The notes beneath the pieces were generated by a model that made no database searches, was not told the DNA's origin, and worked only from the letters and a program-made list of their open reading frames with translations. Below, one piece after another: positions 9,366 to 18,413 of a stretch of DNA of 64,000 nucleotides. The DNA is from Marinobacter iranensis (lineage in GTDB: Bacteria; Pseudomonadota; Gammaproteobacteria; Pseudomonadales; Oleiphilaceae). The stretch is taken from the NCBI RefSeq assembly GCF_029207565.1, contig NZ_JANCMW010000004.1, positions 233,053-297,052 of the forward strand, written 5' to 3'. Numbering within the stretch: the first letter of the stretch is position 1; every line of letters begins with the position of its first letter. The position numbers were made by a program, and so were the translations under genes.

Positions 9366-10487
9366 CTATCGGCGGCGTACCACAACGCTGCCGATGGAAT
9401 AGCCCGCCCCGAAGGAGCAGATTACGCCCAGATCGCCAGAGGTGAAATCTTCCTTGTGTTTGTGAAAAGCGATGATGGAGCCGGCTGAGCTGGTATTGGC
9501 GTACTCGTCCAGAATGACCGGGGCCTCATCCGTATCCGCATCGCGCCCGAGCACCTTGCGGGCAATCAGCTGGTTCATGTTCAGGTTGGCCTGGTGCAGC
9601 CACATGCGTTTGAGGTCACCCGGCGACAGGGACAGACTGGAAAGCTGTTTGAGAATGGTTTCGGCCACCAGTGGCGACACTTCCTTGAACACCTTTCTGC
9701 CCTGCTGGACAAAGAGCTTGTCCGGCTTGTTGATACCCTCTTTATCGCCTCTGTTAAGGAAGCCGAAGTTGTTACGGATGTTGTTGGAAAACTTCGTCTT
9801 CAGGCTGGTTCCAAGGATCTCGAACCCCTGGCCTTCGGACACATCCGCATCACGTTCCACCAGAATGGCCGTGCAGGCGTCGCCAAAAATAAAGTGGCTG
9901 TCACGGTCGCGAAAGTTCAGGTGGCCGGAGCAGATTTCGGGGCTGACCACCAGTACCGCCCGGGCGGTGCCATTCTCAACGGCGTTCACCGCCGCCTGCA
10001 GGCCGAAGGTTGCCGAACTGCACGCCACGTTCATGTCGTAGGCGAAGCCATCAATACCCAGGGCCTCCTGGACCTCAACGGAAATGGCCGGATAGGGGCG
10101 CTGCATGTTGGAGCAGGCAACGATGACAGCATCCACGTCGGAGGCGGTTTTGCCAGCCTGCTCAAGCGCTTCATTACAGGCAGCGAGGGACATCTCGCAC
10201 TGTACGGAGGGTTCGTCGTTGGAACGATCCGGAATATTCGGACACATGCGCTCCGGATCCAGAATGCCGTCTTTGTCGATCACGTGGCGGCGTTTGATGC
10301 CGGAAGCTTTTTCGATAAAAGCCGACGACGACGGCTCCAACGGTTCCATGTCACCACTGGCAATCTCGTCGGCATGACGCGCATTGTGGAGTTCGACAAA
10401 GGCGTTGAACGCCTCCACCAGCTCTTCGTTGGTAATGGTTGCTGGCGGTGTATACAACCCGGTCCCGCTGATAACGGCTTTAATCAC
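9366..10487 (-). CDS. Beta-ketoacyl-ACP synthase III family (FabH-like) condensing enzyme
   Basis: Thiolase-fold condensing enzyme. I place the start at a GTG (10485-10487) giving MIKAVISGTGLYTPP and 373 residues. Longer readings run through the repeat array and promoter region upstream. Catalytic triad in this numbering: C156 (NVACSSAT), H298 (WLHQANLNMNQ) and N331 (YANTSSAGS). It is longer than housekeeping FabH (about 320) and resembles the Pseudomonas paralog class reported to take up medium-chain acyl-CoA into fatty-acid synthesis. Context (thioesterase, FadD, MaoC hydratase) supports acyl-chain handling. Substrate is inferred. Confidence 0.85.
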   Translation of the reverse strand: MIKAVISGTGLYTPPATITNEELVEAFNAFVELHNARHADEIASGDMEPLEPSSSAFIEKASGIKRRHVIDKDGILDPERMCPNIPDRSNDEPSVQCEMSLAACNEALEQAGKTASDVDAVIVACSNMQRPYPAISVEVQEALGIDGFAYDMNVACSSATFGLQAAVNAVENGTARAVLVVSPEICSGHLNFRDRDSHFIFGDACTAILVERDADVSEGQGFEILGTSLKTKFSNNIRNNFGFLNRGDKEGINKPDKLFVQQGRKVFKEVSPLVAETILKQLSSLSLSPGDLKRMWLHQANLNMNQLIARKVLGRDADTDEAPVILDEYANTSSAGSIIAFHKHKEDFTSGDLGVICSFGAGYSIGSVVVRRR

Positions 10488-10501
10488 GCTAACCCCACGT
10501 C

Positions 10502-10534
10502 GTAGTGATATAAGTAGTGATACAAGTAGTGATA
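10502..10534 (-). repeat. Three tandem 12-base-period repeats in the 5' leader of the ketoacyl synthase gene
   Basis: The 9-mer GTAGTGATA (plus strand) occurs at 10502-10510, 10514-10522 and 10526-10534, exactly 12 bases apart. The last two copies are preceded by AA. On the coding strand the unit reads TATCACTAC. The array lies 14 bases upstream of the GTG start and immediately downstream of a candidate promoter, so it sits at or just after the transcription start. It could be an operator for a multimeric repressor or a leader-RNA element. Confidence 0.75.
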
Positions 10535-10542
10535 AAAAAGGT

Positions 10543-10571
10543 AATAAACAGGTTCTGGAGAAGGCTGTAAA
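10543..10571 (-). promoter_or_regulatory. Candidate sigma-70 promoter of the ketoacyl synthase gene
   Basis: On the minus strand, TTTACA (-35, 10566-10571) is separated by 17 bases from TTTATT (-10, 10543-10548). Predicted start of transcription is about 10536, at the edge of the tandem repeat array. The -35 matches the consensus at 5 of 6 positions and the -10 at 4 of 6. Confidence 0.5.
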
Positions 10572-10648
10572 AACGACACAACCTGAACGCACCAATATTG
10601 CCCAAATACTAACACAGTCTCAACGTTTTGCCCGCGACAACGACTGTC

Positions 10649-13600
10649 TCAAACCCGGGTTTTCTCCCACTGCCTGTCGAGGCGCTTGACCGATACCGGC
10701 ACGGCCGTACCAAGCTGCTGTGCAAAGAAGGACACACGGAACTCCTCCAGCATCCAGCGATAGAGCACCAGTTCCGGGTCTCTCACCCCCTGGCGCTGAT
10801 GCTCATCCCGCTTACTGGCGTAGCGTGACCAGAGCGGTTCCATGGTATGCAGGAATTCCCGCTCTCGACCCAGCTCTCTCGGCATTTTCTCGAAACGTAT
10901 ACTGGCCGCTTCGAAATAGCGACCAAAGTGGGCCAGCCATTCCGGCGGCGTTGAAACAAGAAAACCTGGATAAACAAGGTTCTGAAGCTGAAACTTCAAG
11001 TCAGTCATGCTGTTTGCAAGGGCCAGGTTGATCTTACCCTTGAGCTGCTTCATCACCCCGTGGTATCCGGTCATGGCCTGGTGCAGGCGTTCATCGGCCG
11101 CTTCCAGTGCCGGTATGAAATCCGCCCTTCCCTTGTCAAAGGCCTGATCGAAGGCATCGGAATCCCTGGGCACTTCTCCAGCCACAAAATGCTGCATCGC
11201 TGTGGCCAGCAGCAGGTCATCCAGCAGGACGCGGGCCTTTCCTACCGGCGCAAACATCAGGGCAGAGGCCTTGAAGTGCGGCAATTTACGGTCAATATCA
11301 TCCAGCCTGTCGCCGAGCCTTATCAGAATCAGCCTTGCCACCGCCTTCCGGGTGGCGTCCTCCGCCGTCAGGCGATCCAGGAAGCGGGTCTGGCGTACCG
11401 AATCCCCCAGGTCCTCGAGCGCCGGGTACACCGTGACCTCCATGCCGCCCTTTTCGGTGCGCACTGATTCTGGCAACCGCCCAAAGTCCCAGGCGCTGGA
11501 TATTCTGTCAGGCGCATCGCCTGGCTCCTTCCTGGCCGCCGATGACAGGGCCGCTTCCGCGCGGCCTTCCAGTTCGTCCTGGAGCTTTTCCGTCTCCCGC
11601 CCCTCGGCGATGGGCTTGCCGGCGTCGTCCACCACCCGCAGGTTCATCCGTAAATGTCTTGGCAACTCCTCCTGCGGCCACGCCTCGGGATCAATCCGTA
11701 CACCCGTCATCCTCCGGAGCTGTTCCCCAAGCTGAAGTGCCAGGGGTTCGTTGGAGGGCTGAAGGTTCTCCAGGGCGGCATCCACAAAGTCCGGCACCGG
11801 CACGAAGTTGCGCCGCAACGCCTTGGGCAGGCCCTTCACCAGTGCAATGCATTTCTCCCGCAGCAATCCGGGCACCAGCCATTCAAGCCGGCGGGCCGGC
11901 AGTTGCTTGAGAGCCATTACCGGCGCCTGGAGTGTCACGCCGTCCCTTTCGCTGGTGGGTTCAAACTCATAGCTAAGCGGGTATCTGACCCCCTCCCATT
12001 CCAGGTAATCCGGGTACAGGGCGCCAGCTTGCTCGTCCACTGGCCGCTGCAGGATGTCCGCCTCGGTCAGTTCCATCTTGCGCAGTTCGTCGGCGCTCAG
12101 CTGCTTCCACCAACTTTCAAAATGGCGTCCGCTGACGATGTCGTCCGGCAGGCGCTGATCATAGAAATCCACCAGCACCTCGTCCTCCACCAGAAGATCC
12201 CGGCGCCGGGTCTTGCGCTCCAGGTTCTCGACGGTATCCAGCAGTTCCCGGTTGCGGGCAATGAACGGTGCTTTGGACTGGTAATCCCCCTCCACCAGAG
12301 CACGGCGGATAAACAGGTTGCGGCACTCAACGGGGTCCACCTTGCTGTAGGGAATGCGGCGTTTGGCAATGATATCCAGGCCGTACAGACTGACTTTTTC
12401 GTAACCCATTACCTGGGCGCGTTTCTGCTCCCAATGAGGTTCGAAATAATGATGCTTAACGACATGGCCGGCCAGGGGTTCGATCCACTCCGGCTCGATC
12501 TTCGCCACCACCCGGGCAAATACACGGCTGGTTTCGACGATTTCCGCCGCAACAATCCACTTGGGACCGGTTTTCGACACCTTTGAACCCGGGAAGATCA
12601 TCACCTTGCGATTGCGGGTGGCCAGGTATTCCTTCTTTTCCAGTTTGACCGCCACCTGCCCCAGCAGGCCTGCCAGTATGGCCTTGTGGAGCGACTCATA
12701 ACTGGCCGCTTCCTCGTTGAGCTTAAGCTTTTGCTCGCGGCAGATCAGCGTGAGCTGACGGTGGATATCGCGCCATTCCCGCATCCGCATCCAGGACAGG
12801 AAGCTTTTCTGGCACACTTTCTTGAGCTGGTTCTGGGATAACTCCTGGCGCTGCTCCTCATAGAAGCTCCAGATATTCAGCAACGTCAGGAAGTCAGATT
12901 CCTTGTCATTGAATGGCGCGTGGGCCTGGTCGGCAGCCTGCTGCTTGTCCTGGGGCCTTTCCCTCGGGTCCTGGACACTCAGGCCGGCGATAATCACCAG
13001 GGTTTCCGCCAGGCTGCCCTGTTCCGACGAGGTCACCAGCATACGGGCCAGCCGTGGATCCAGTGGCAGCCTTGCCATGGTACGGCCAAGGCCGGTCACC
13101 CGGCGCCTGTCATCCACCGCTCCCAACTCTTCAAGCAGTTTGTAGCCGTCGTTGATCAGCCGCGCATCGGGTGGTTCAAGGAATGGAAAGTGGCGGATGT
13201 CCCCGAGCCCGGAGGTGGTCATCTGCAGGATAACCGACGCCAAATTCGTGCGAAGAATCTCCGGATCGGTGTACTCGGGACGGTTGATGAAGTCGGTTTC
13301 GTCATAGAGGCGGAAACAGATACCCGGCGCCACCCGGCCACATCGACCGGCACGCTGGTTGGCACTGGCCTGGGATACCGGCTCGATAGGCAAACGCTGG
13401 ATCTTGGAGCGAACGCTATAGCGGCTGATCCGTGCCACACCGGTGTCGATCACATAACGTATGCCAGGCACCGTCAGGGAGGTTTCCGCCACGTTGGTGG
13501 ACAGCACCATCCGCCGGCCCCGGTGGCTCTGGAAAATCCGGTTCTGTTCCTGGTTGCTGAGGCGAGAGTACAGCGGCAACACCTCGGTATGGCGCAGGTC

Positions 13601-14575
13601 CGCGTGGCGCAGCACCTTGCTGAGGCTGCGGATTTCCCGTTCCCCGGGCAGGAATACCAGCACATCACCGGGCGGCTGTTTTTCCGCCCGCTCATGCTGC
13701 TCAATTTCCTCCATGGCCCGGAGTACGCCGTCGGTCCAGCCCTGGTCCCGGTCGTCCTCATCGCCGGTCAGGGGGCGATAGCGGATATCCACCGGGAAGG
13801 TGCGGCCACTGACTTCAATTACTGGCGCGTCGTTGAAAAACCGGCTGAACCGCTCCACCTCAATGGTGGCGGAGGTAATGATCACCTTCAGGTCCGGCCG
13901 TTTTGGCAGAAGCTGCCGCAGGTACCCCATCAGGAAATCAATGTTGAGGCTGCGTTCGTGGGCCTCGTCGATAATCAGGGTGTCGTAGCGGTCCAGGAAA
14001 CGGTCATGCTGGACTTCCGACAGCAGGATGCCATCGGTCATCACTTTCAGCCGGGACTGCTCGGAGGTGGTGTCGGTAAAACGAACCTGATACCCCACCT
14101 GACCGCCAGTTTGCCCCCCCAACTCTTCTGCGATGCGGCCTGCCACGGTACGGGCGGCAATCCGCCGGGGCTGGGTGTGGCCGATCAGCCCGCGAATGCC
14201 ACGGCCACTGTTCATGCAGATTTTGGGAATCTGGGTGGTTTTGCCGGAACCGGTCTCGCCGGCAACGATAACGACCTGGTTCTGCTCAATGGCCTCACGG
14301 ATGTCATCGACCCGCTCGGACACTGGTAGCGACGGAGGGAATGTGGCGGGCTTATGTTGCGCCTGGCGTTCACGAACACGGGCGAGGCCGCGATCAAGCC
14401 ATTGCGCCATCTTCTCCAGGTCTTTCTGCCCCGGGCGGCCCTTCTTGCGGGCCACCAGTTTGTGTATACGGGCAGCCTCCAGCTGGTTACAGGCGTCCAG
14501 CTGTTCCATGACGGCCTTGACGACCGCCTTGGAGTCTGGAGTATTCGTCTGCTTTTCAGGTGGAGCTGAAGTCAT
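10649..14575 (-). CDS. hrpA: ATP-dependent RNA helicase HrpA (DEAH box)
   Basis: 1308 residues, matching E. coli HrpA (about 1300). Walker A GETGSGKT at 106-113, DEAH at 203-206, SAT motif at 235-237, motif VI QRAGRCGRV. A helicase-associated region and the long C-terminal DUF3418-type region follow (about 700-1300). DEAH RNA helicase acting on ribosomal complexes and mRNA processing; HrpA has been linked to rescue of stalled ribosomes. The ATG lies nine bases after the fadD stop, so hrpA is probably read through from fadD. 161 bases separate it from the ketoacyl synthase start. Confidence 0.96.
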   Translation of the reverse strand: MTSAPPEKQTNTPDSKAVVKAVMEQLDACNQLEAARIHKLVARKKGRPGQKDLEKMAQWLDRGLARVRERQAQHKPATFPPSLPVSERVDDIREAIEQNQVVIVAGETGSGKTTQIPKICMNSGRGIRGLIGHTQPRRIAARTVAGRIAEELGGQTGGQVGYQVRFTDTTSEQSRLKVMTDGILLSEVQHDRFLDRYDTLIIDEAHERSLNIDFLMGYLRQLLPKRPDLKVIITSATIEVERFSRFFNDAPVIEVSGRTFPVDIRYRPLTGDEDDRDQGWTDGVLRAMEEIEQHERAEKQPPGDVLVFLPGEREIRSLSKVLRHADLRHTEVLPLYSRLSNQEQNRIFQSHRGRRMVLSTNVAETSLTVPGIRYVIDTGVARISRYSVRSKIQRLPIEPVSQASANQRAGRCGRVAPGICFRLYDETDFINRPEYTDPEILRTNLASVILQMTTSGLGDIRHFPFLEPPDARLINDGYKLLEELGAVDDRRRVTGLGRTMARLPLDPRLARMLVTSSEQGSLAETLVIIAGLSVQDPRERPQDKQQAADQAHAPFNDKESDFLTLLNIWSFYEEQRQELSQNQLKKVCQKSFLSWMRMREWRDIHRQLTLICREQKLKLNEEAASYESLHKAILAGLLGQVAVKLEKKEYLATRNRKVMIFPGSKVSKTGPKWIVAAEIVETSRVFARVVAKIEPEWIEPLAGHVVKHHYFEPHWEQKRAQVMGYEKVSLYGLDIIAKRRIPYSKVDPVECRNLFIRRALVEGDYQSKAPFIARNRELLDTVENLERKTRRRDLLVEDEVLVDFYDQRLPDDIVSGRHFESWWKQLSADELRKMELTEADILQRPVDEQAGALYPDYLEWEGVRYPLSYEFEPTSERDGVTLQAPVMALKQLPARRLEWLVPGLLREKCIALVKGLPKALRRNFVPVPDFVDAALENLQPSNEPLALQLGEQLRRMTGVRIDPEAWPQEELPRHLRMNLRVVDDAGKPIAEGRETEKLQDELEGRAEAALSSAARKEPGDAPDRISSAWDFGRLPESVRTEKGGMEVTVYPALEDLGDSVRQTRFLDRLTAEDATRKAVARLILIRLGDRLDDIDRKLPHFKASALMFAPVGKARVLLDDLLLATAMQHFVAGEVPRDSDAFDQAFDKGRADFIPALEAADERLHQAMTGYHGVMKQLKGKINLALANSMTDLKFQLQNLVYPGFLVSTPPEWLAHFGRYFEAASIRFEKMPRELGREREFLHTMEPLWSRYASKRDEHQRQGVRDPELVLYRWMLEEFRVSFFAQQLGTAVPVSVKRLDRQWEKTRV

Positions 14576-14584
14576 GGATCCGTT

Positions 14585-16258
14585 TTATTGGTTGGCCTCG
14601 TCCCGAAGCTCGCGCCGCAGGATCTTGCCTACGTTAGTCTTGGGGAGCTCATCGCGGAATACAAAGGATTTGGGCACCTTGTAGGCCGTCAGTCGCTCGC
14701 GACAGAACTCTTTCAGTTCATTCTCGGTCACGCCTTCAGCGGTGGCAACCAGATAGACCTTCACCGCTTCCCCACTCTTGTCGTCAGGTACACCAACGGC
14801 GGCGCACTCTACCACTTTCGGGTGCCCGCTGACCACGTCCTCGATTTCGTTCGGGAAAACATTGAAGCCAGATACGATGATCATATCCTTCTTGCGATCC
14901 ACAATGCGGATGTAGCCGTCCTGCTGGATAAGGGCGATGTCGCCGGTCTGCAGGAAACCATCGTCGGTGAAGGACTTCTGGGTGTCCTCCGGGCGCTGCC
15001 AGTAACCGCGCATTACCTGCGGGCCCTTTACGCACAACTCGCCCGGCTCGCCGAGAGGGGTTTCGTTACCGTCATCGTCGATGGTTTTGACTTCGGTGCC
15101 CGGAATTGGCAGGCCGATGGTGCCGAGCTGGATTGCGCTATTGGGGTTGAAGGTAACAACCGGAGACGTCTCGGTCATCCCGTAGCCTTCACTGATTTCA
15201 CAACCGGTGACGCGCTGCCACATCTTGGCGGTGTCGCTGGTCAGCGCCATGCCGCCGGAGGACGTCAGTTTCAGCCCACTGAAGTCAAGGGCCTTGAAAT
15301 CCTCGTTGTTACACAAAGCCACAAACAACGTGTTCAAACCCAGGAACGCCGTAAAGTGATAGTTCTTGAGTTCCTTCACGAAGCCAGGAATATCGCGAGG
15401 GTTCGGGATAAGAACGTTATGGGCGCCGGCTTCCAGCATGATGCCGCAGTTCAGGGTGAAGGAGTAGATGTGGTAAAGCGGCAGCGGCGCGATCACCACT
15501 TCCTTGCCCTCTTCCACCGTGTCTTCCATCATCGGGCGAACCTGCAGCAGATTGGCCACCAGGTTGCCGTGGGTCAGCATGGCGCCCTTGGCCACGCCCG
15601 TGGTGCCACCGGTGTACTGCAGAACGGCAATGTCGTCCTTCTTGCATTCCACTGGGGAGAACTTTTCCCTGGCACCGGCACTGAGCACAGCCGGGAGTTT
15701 GTGAGCCTGGGGCAAACTGTAGGCCGGCACCATTTTCTTCAGGTGTTTTACGGCCGCGTTCATCAGGGTGCGCTTCAGCGGCGAGTGCATGTCGGCGATT
15801 TCGGTCACAATCACATGTTCAATGCCGGTATGGGGAGGCACCTTCTCCGCATTGTGGGCCATATTGGCCAGCACCACCAGCGCCTTGGCACCGGAGTCAT
15901 TGAACTGGTGTTCCATTTCACGTGTGGTGTACAACGGGTTGGTGTTCACCACAATCAGGCCGGCCCGCATGGCACCGAAGACGACAACAGGGTACTGGGA
16001 AACGTTGGGCATCTGCACCGCAATCCGGTCCCCCGGCTTGAGGTCGGTCTTGTTCTGCAGCCAGGCGGCGAAATTCCGGCTCTGGGTGTCCAGGTCTCGA
16101 TAGGTGAGCGTGGCACCAACCGCGCTGAACGCCGGTCGGTCGGCGTACTTCTTCACAGCCTGGTCGAATACATCAACCATGCTACTGTATTTGTCCAGAT
16201 CTACTTCACGGGACACACCAGCGGGGTATTTGTCCTGATAGAACTGCTCAAAATCCAT
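14585..16258 (-). CDS. fadD: Long-chain fatty acid-CoA ligase FadD
   Basis: Acyl-activating enzyme: fatty acid + ATP + CoA to acyl-CoA. Start placed at ATG 16256-16258, six bases after AGGAG, giving 557 residues (MDFEQFYQDKYPAGV), close to FadD of Pseudomonas (about 560). AMP-binding motif YTGGTTGVAKGA at 215-226, A5 motif GYGMTETSPV, hinge and C-terminal catalytic lysine region PKTNVGKILRREL. Inner-membrane associated or cytosolic. Followed after nine bases by hrpA and divergent from the MaoC hydratase gene. Confidence 0.95.
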   Translation of the reverse strand: MDFEQFYQDKYPAGVSREVDLDKYSSMVDVFDQAVKKYADRPAFSAVGATLTYRDLDTQSRNFAAWLQNKTDLKPGDRIAVQMPNVSQYPVVVFGAMRAGLIVVNTNPLYTTREMEHQFNDSGAKALVVLANMAHNAEKVPPHTGIEHVIVTEIADMHSPLKRTLMNAAVKHLKKMVPAYSLPQAHKLPAVLSAGAREKFSPVECKKDDIAVLQYTGGTTGVAKGAMLTHGNLVANLLQVRPMMEDTVEEGKEVVIAPLPLYHIYSFTLNCGIMLEAGAHNVLIPNPRDIPGFVKELKNYHFTAFLGLNTLFVALCNNEDFKALDFSGLKLTSSGGMALTSDTAKMWQRVTGCEISEGYGMTETSPVVTFNPNSAIQLGTIGLPIPGTEVKTIDDDGNETPLGEPGELCVKGPQVMRGYWQRPEDTQKSFTDDGFLQTGDIALIQQDGYIRIVDRKKDMIIVSGFNVFPNEIEDVVSGHPKVVECAAVGVPDDKSGEAVKVYLVATAEGVTENELKEFCRERLTAYKVPKSFVFRDELPKTNVGKILRRELRDEANQ

Positions 16259-16286
16259 CACCATCTCCTGTTTGGCATTTGTGCTT

Positions 16287-16317
16287 ATAATGTTTACCGA
16301 TGTCGTTTTGATCAAAA
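16287..16317 (-). promoter_or_regulatory. Candidate fadD promoter overlapping a perfect palindrome
   Basis: Minus strand: TTGATC (-35, 16310-16315), 17-base spacer, CATTAT (-10, 16287-16292); start about 16280, leaving a ~22-base leader with the AGGAG. The -35 is embedded in the perfect 12-base palindrome TTTTGATCAAAA (16306-16317), a possible operator for a fatty-acid-responsive repressor. The repressor identity is unknown. Confidence 0.45.
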
Positions 16318-16454
16318 AATCAACCAGACAAAAGTATCAGCCTCAAAAAGTCGGGAGAGAATAGCAGTTTTGTGAACGATGAGGTAGTTTTCAGACCAGA
16401 ACGGTAGCCCTTGTAGCCATCAACATTCTGATTAACCACGCAGTGGAGCCCATC

Positions 16455-16940
16455 ATGAGCGATACCCTGGACACGCTTGAGAACATCACCTACGAAGAAC
16501 TTCAGGAAGGCGACTCCGCAACCTATGTGAAGACACTGACAGAGGACGAACTGGTCCTGTTTGCCGCGGTGTCCGGCGATGTAAACCCGGTGCACCTGGA
16601 CTCCGAATTCGCCGCCGGCTCCATGTTCCAGGAGCGTATCGCCCACGGCATGTGGAGCGGCTCACTGATTTCCGCCGCCCTGGCCACGGTGATGCCCGGG
16701 CCGGGAACCATTTACCTGGAACAGAGCCTGGCCTTCAAACGGCCGGTCAAGCTGGACGACACCCTGACGGTGAACCTGAAAGTACTGGAGAAGGGGCGGA
16801 AAAACCGTGTCACCCTGTCCTGCGATGTCCGTAACCAGAATGATGAACAGGTGGTGACGGGCGAGGCAAAGGTGATTGCCCCTACCCAGAAGATGTCGCT
16901 CAGCAAGCCGCAACTGCCGAAAATCACTATTGAGCATTAA
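16455..16940 (+). CDS. MaoC/PhaJ-type (R)-specific enoyl-CoA hydratase
   Basis: 161 residues from ATG 16455, seven bases after TGGAG; a GTG start 12 bases earlier is possible but less likely. Hotdog-fold hydratase with the dyad D42/H47 in FAAVSGDVNPVHLD, the same five-residue spacing as PhaJ. It would hydrate trans-2-enoyl-CoA to (R)-3-hydroxyacyl-CoA, linking beta-oxidation intermediates to other uses such as polyhydroxyalkanoate. Divergent from fadD across a ~196-base regulatory region, and convergent with the TonB-like gene at 16979. Confidence 0.88.
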   Translation: MSDTLDTLENITYEELQEGDSATYVKTLTEDELVLFAAVSGDVNPVHLDSEFAAGSMFQERIAHGMWSGSLISAALATVMPGPGTIYLEQSLAFKRPVKLDDTLTVNLKVLEKGRKNRVTLSCDVRNQNDEQVVTGEAKVIAPTQKMSLSKPQLPKITIEH

Positions 16941-16978
16941 AACCTGTCGATAGCGGAACCGGGCCCCGGGCACCCGGC

Positions 16979-17926
16979 CTAGCCCGGCAGGAAATCGATG
17001 GGAAACCGTACCGTGCGCGGTTCCACATCATCCTGGCCGAAATTGAACAGGCGTACTCTTGTGGCGATGCGTTGCTCCAGGCTTTCGTTATCCAGTTCCG
17101 AACTCACCACCTCACAACTCGATACCGACCCGTCCGGCTCGATAACCAGCTCCAGCATGACCTTGCCTTCCAGGGTCGGGTCCTGCCTCAGTTCACGACG
17201 GTAGAGTGAATAGAGCGCGGTTTTCTGGGCATCGAAAACCTGGCGGATGTTACTCATCCCCCGCTGTCCGGGCCCGCTGGCTGGCTGGGGCGAAGGTTCC
17301 GGCGCAGCTTGCTGTGTCACCTCAACCTCTCTCACGTCATGGCCTGCGACGGCCACCTCCGTTTCCGGGGCCGATTCCCGGCTGACGCCGCCACTTCCCG
17401 CCAGCGCCTTGTCCGTGTCGGCCTCCGCACCGAACGGATCACCCGCACCCGTGCCGCCTTCTGCATCCACATTGGCTGTCATGGTTTCAACAACGTCCGG
17501 CTCGGGTGCGCGCATACTGGCAAGCTTGTCCTGCATTGCCAACAGGCCCGAGCGCGATGCGGTTTCCCGCGCCTGTTCCACGGATTGCGAAGGCGTCGAC
17601 TCGGGAGTTGAAGGCTCTGGAGGTGGCGTTACTTCAGCCAGTTTCGGTTTGGGGGGGGCGGGCTCAGCGGCAACCGGCTCGGGTTCTGGCTCAGGCAGGG
17701 TAACCGGCTCAGGCGGCTTCCGTTGCTCCACCAATCGGGCCAGTTGCGGTGGTATTTTCTCCACCTCATTGCGATCCGGTTCCGGGAGTTGCAGGGCCGG
17801 GATGAGAAACGCCGGGGGCAGGAACAATGCCAGCATTACCAGAAGTGCGAGCACAAACCGGCGATTTTCGCCCTTCTCAGGCCCCCACGGGAGACCCGAA
17901 TTCGGGTGGTTCCGGCGATCAGCCAT
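16979..17926 (-). CDS. TonB/AgmX-PglI-like energy transducer
   Basis: 315 residues. Cytoplasmic N-terminus, one transmembrane helix near 23-45 (FVLALLVMLALFLPPAFLIP), a long Pro/Glu-rich linker (about 52-110), and a C-terminal domain with GKVMLELVIEPDGSVSSCEV (about 254-273), the AgmX/PglI type of TonB-like C-terminus. In such proteins the linker spans the periplasm and the C-terminus contacts outer-envelope partners, driven by an ExbB/ExbD motor. It is the last gene of the nine-gene operon, and its start overlaps the second exbD by eight bases. It lacks a classical TonB box partner (no TonB-dependent receptor nearby). The partner is probably one of the TPR proteins, which is inference. Confidence 0.8.
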   Translation of the reverse strand: MADRRNHPNSGLPWGPEKGENRRFVLALLVMLALFLPPAFLIPALQLPEPDRNEVEKIPPQLARLVEQRKPPEPVTLPEPEPEPVAAEPAPPKPKLAEVTPPPEPSTPESTPSQSVEQARETASRSGLLAMQDKLASMRAPEPDVVETMTANVDAEGGTGAGDPFGAEADTDKALAGSGGVSRESAPETEVAVAGHDVREVEVTQQAAPEPSPQPASGPGQRGMSNIRQVFDAQKTALYSLYRRELRQDPTLEGKVMLELVIEPDGSVSSCEVVSSELDNESLEQRIATRVRLFNFGQDDVEPRTVRFPIDFLPG

Positions 17927-18413
17927 TACCCACCTCCTTCGCCGACTCGACGGCCAGCCTTACCTGCCTGAACTCCTCATCAATACAGGTCTGCATGATC
18001 TTTCGAAGCAACCGGTAGTCGGTCGAGCGCCCCGCCATGATGGTCACTTCATGGCCCTGCTCCGGTACCTCGCCACGGCAGTTCCGGGCCCAGGCGAGCT
18101 CCTCCGCCAGGCCGCTGATGGTCCTGTCACCGGTCTCAATGCCATCCAGCCGCGCAACCTCCCGGCCCTGCACCAGGATGGACTGGCCGATAACCTGCAC
18201 CATCAGCGCCTCCACCGCCTCCTCGTCCGCTGTTGATTCCGGCAGGGGAACGTCGGCGGTGTTCTGCATGACCTTCACGTCGGACGAGTTCACCATCAGG
18301 AAGAACACCAGGATGGTGAAGATGTCCATCAGTGATACCAGGTTCAGACCTCCAGGCCGGTGCATACGGCTGTAATGGCGTTGCATCCTGCGGGCACGAC
18401 GGGAGGTTTTCAT
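17919..18413 (-). CDS. ExbD/TolR-like motor subunit, copy 2 (conserved Asp present)
   Basis: 164 residues. A basic N-terminus precedes a single transmembrane helix at about 23-42 (LNLVSLMDIFTILVFFLMV) carrying D30, which aligns with the proton-translocating aspartate of ExbD/TolR. The periplasmic domain follows. It overlaps the first exbD by four bases (ATGA) and the transducer gene by eight, indicating translational coupling. Expected to form a rod inside an ExbB pentamer, together with or alternating with copy 1. Confidence 0.85.
   Translation of the reverse strand: MKTSRRARRMQRHYSRMHRPGGLNLVSLMDIFTILVFFLMVNSSDVKVMQNTADVPLPESTADEEAVEALMVQVIGQSILVQGREVARLDGIETGDRTISGLAEELAWARNCRGEVPEQGHEVTIMAGRSTDYRLLRKIMQTCIDEEFRQVRLAVESAKEVGNG

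Noticed and set aside
10502..10534. The tandem repeats as a CRISPR array
   Set aside because: The period is 12 bases with 3-base spacers and three copies; no cas genes are nearby.
14588..16375. A 595-codon open frame on the plus strand, antisense to fadD (and similar long frames at 12920-14329, 9594-10505 and 20288-21505)
   Set aside because: They mirror well-recognised genes on the other strand, show no family motifs and have the His/Gln/Val/Gly-heavy composition typical of antisense frames in GC-rich DNA.
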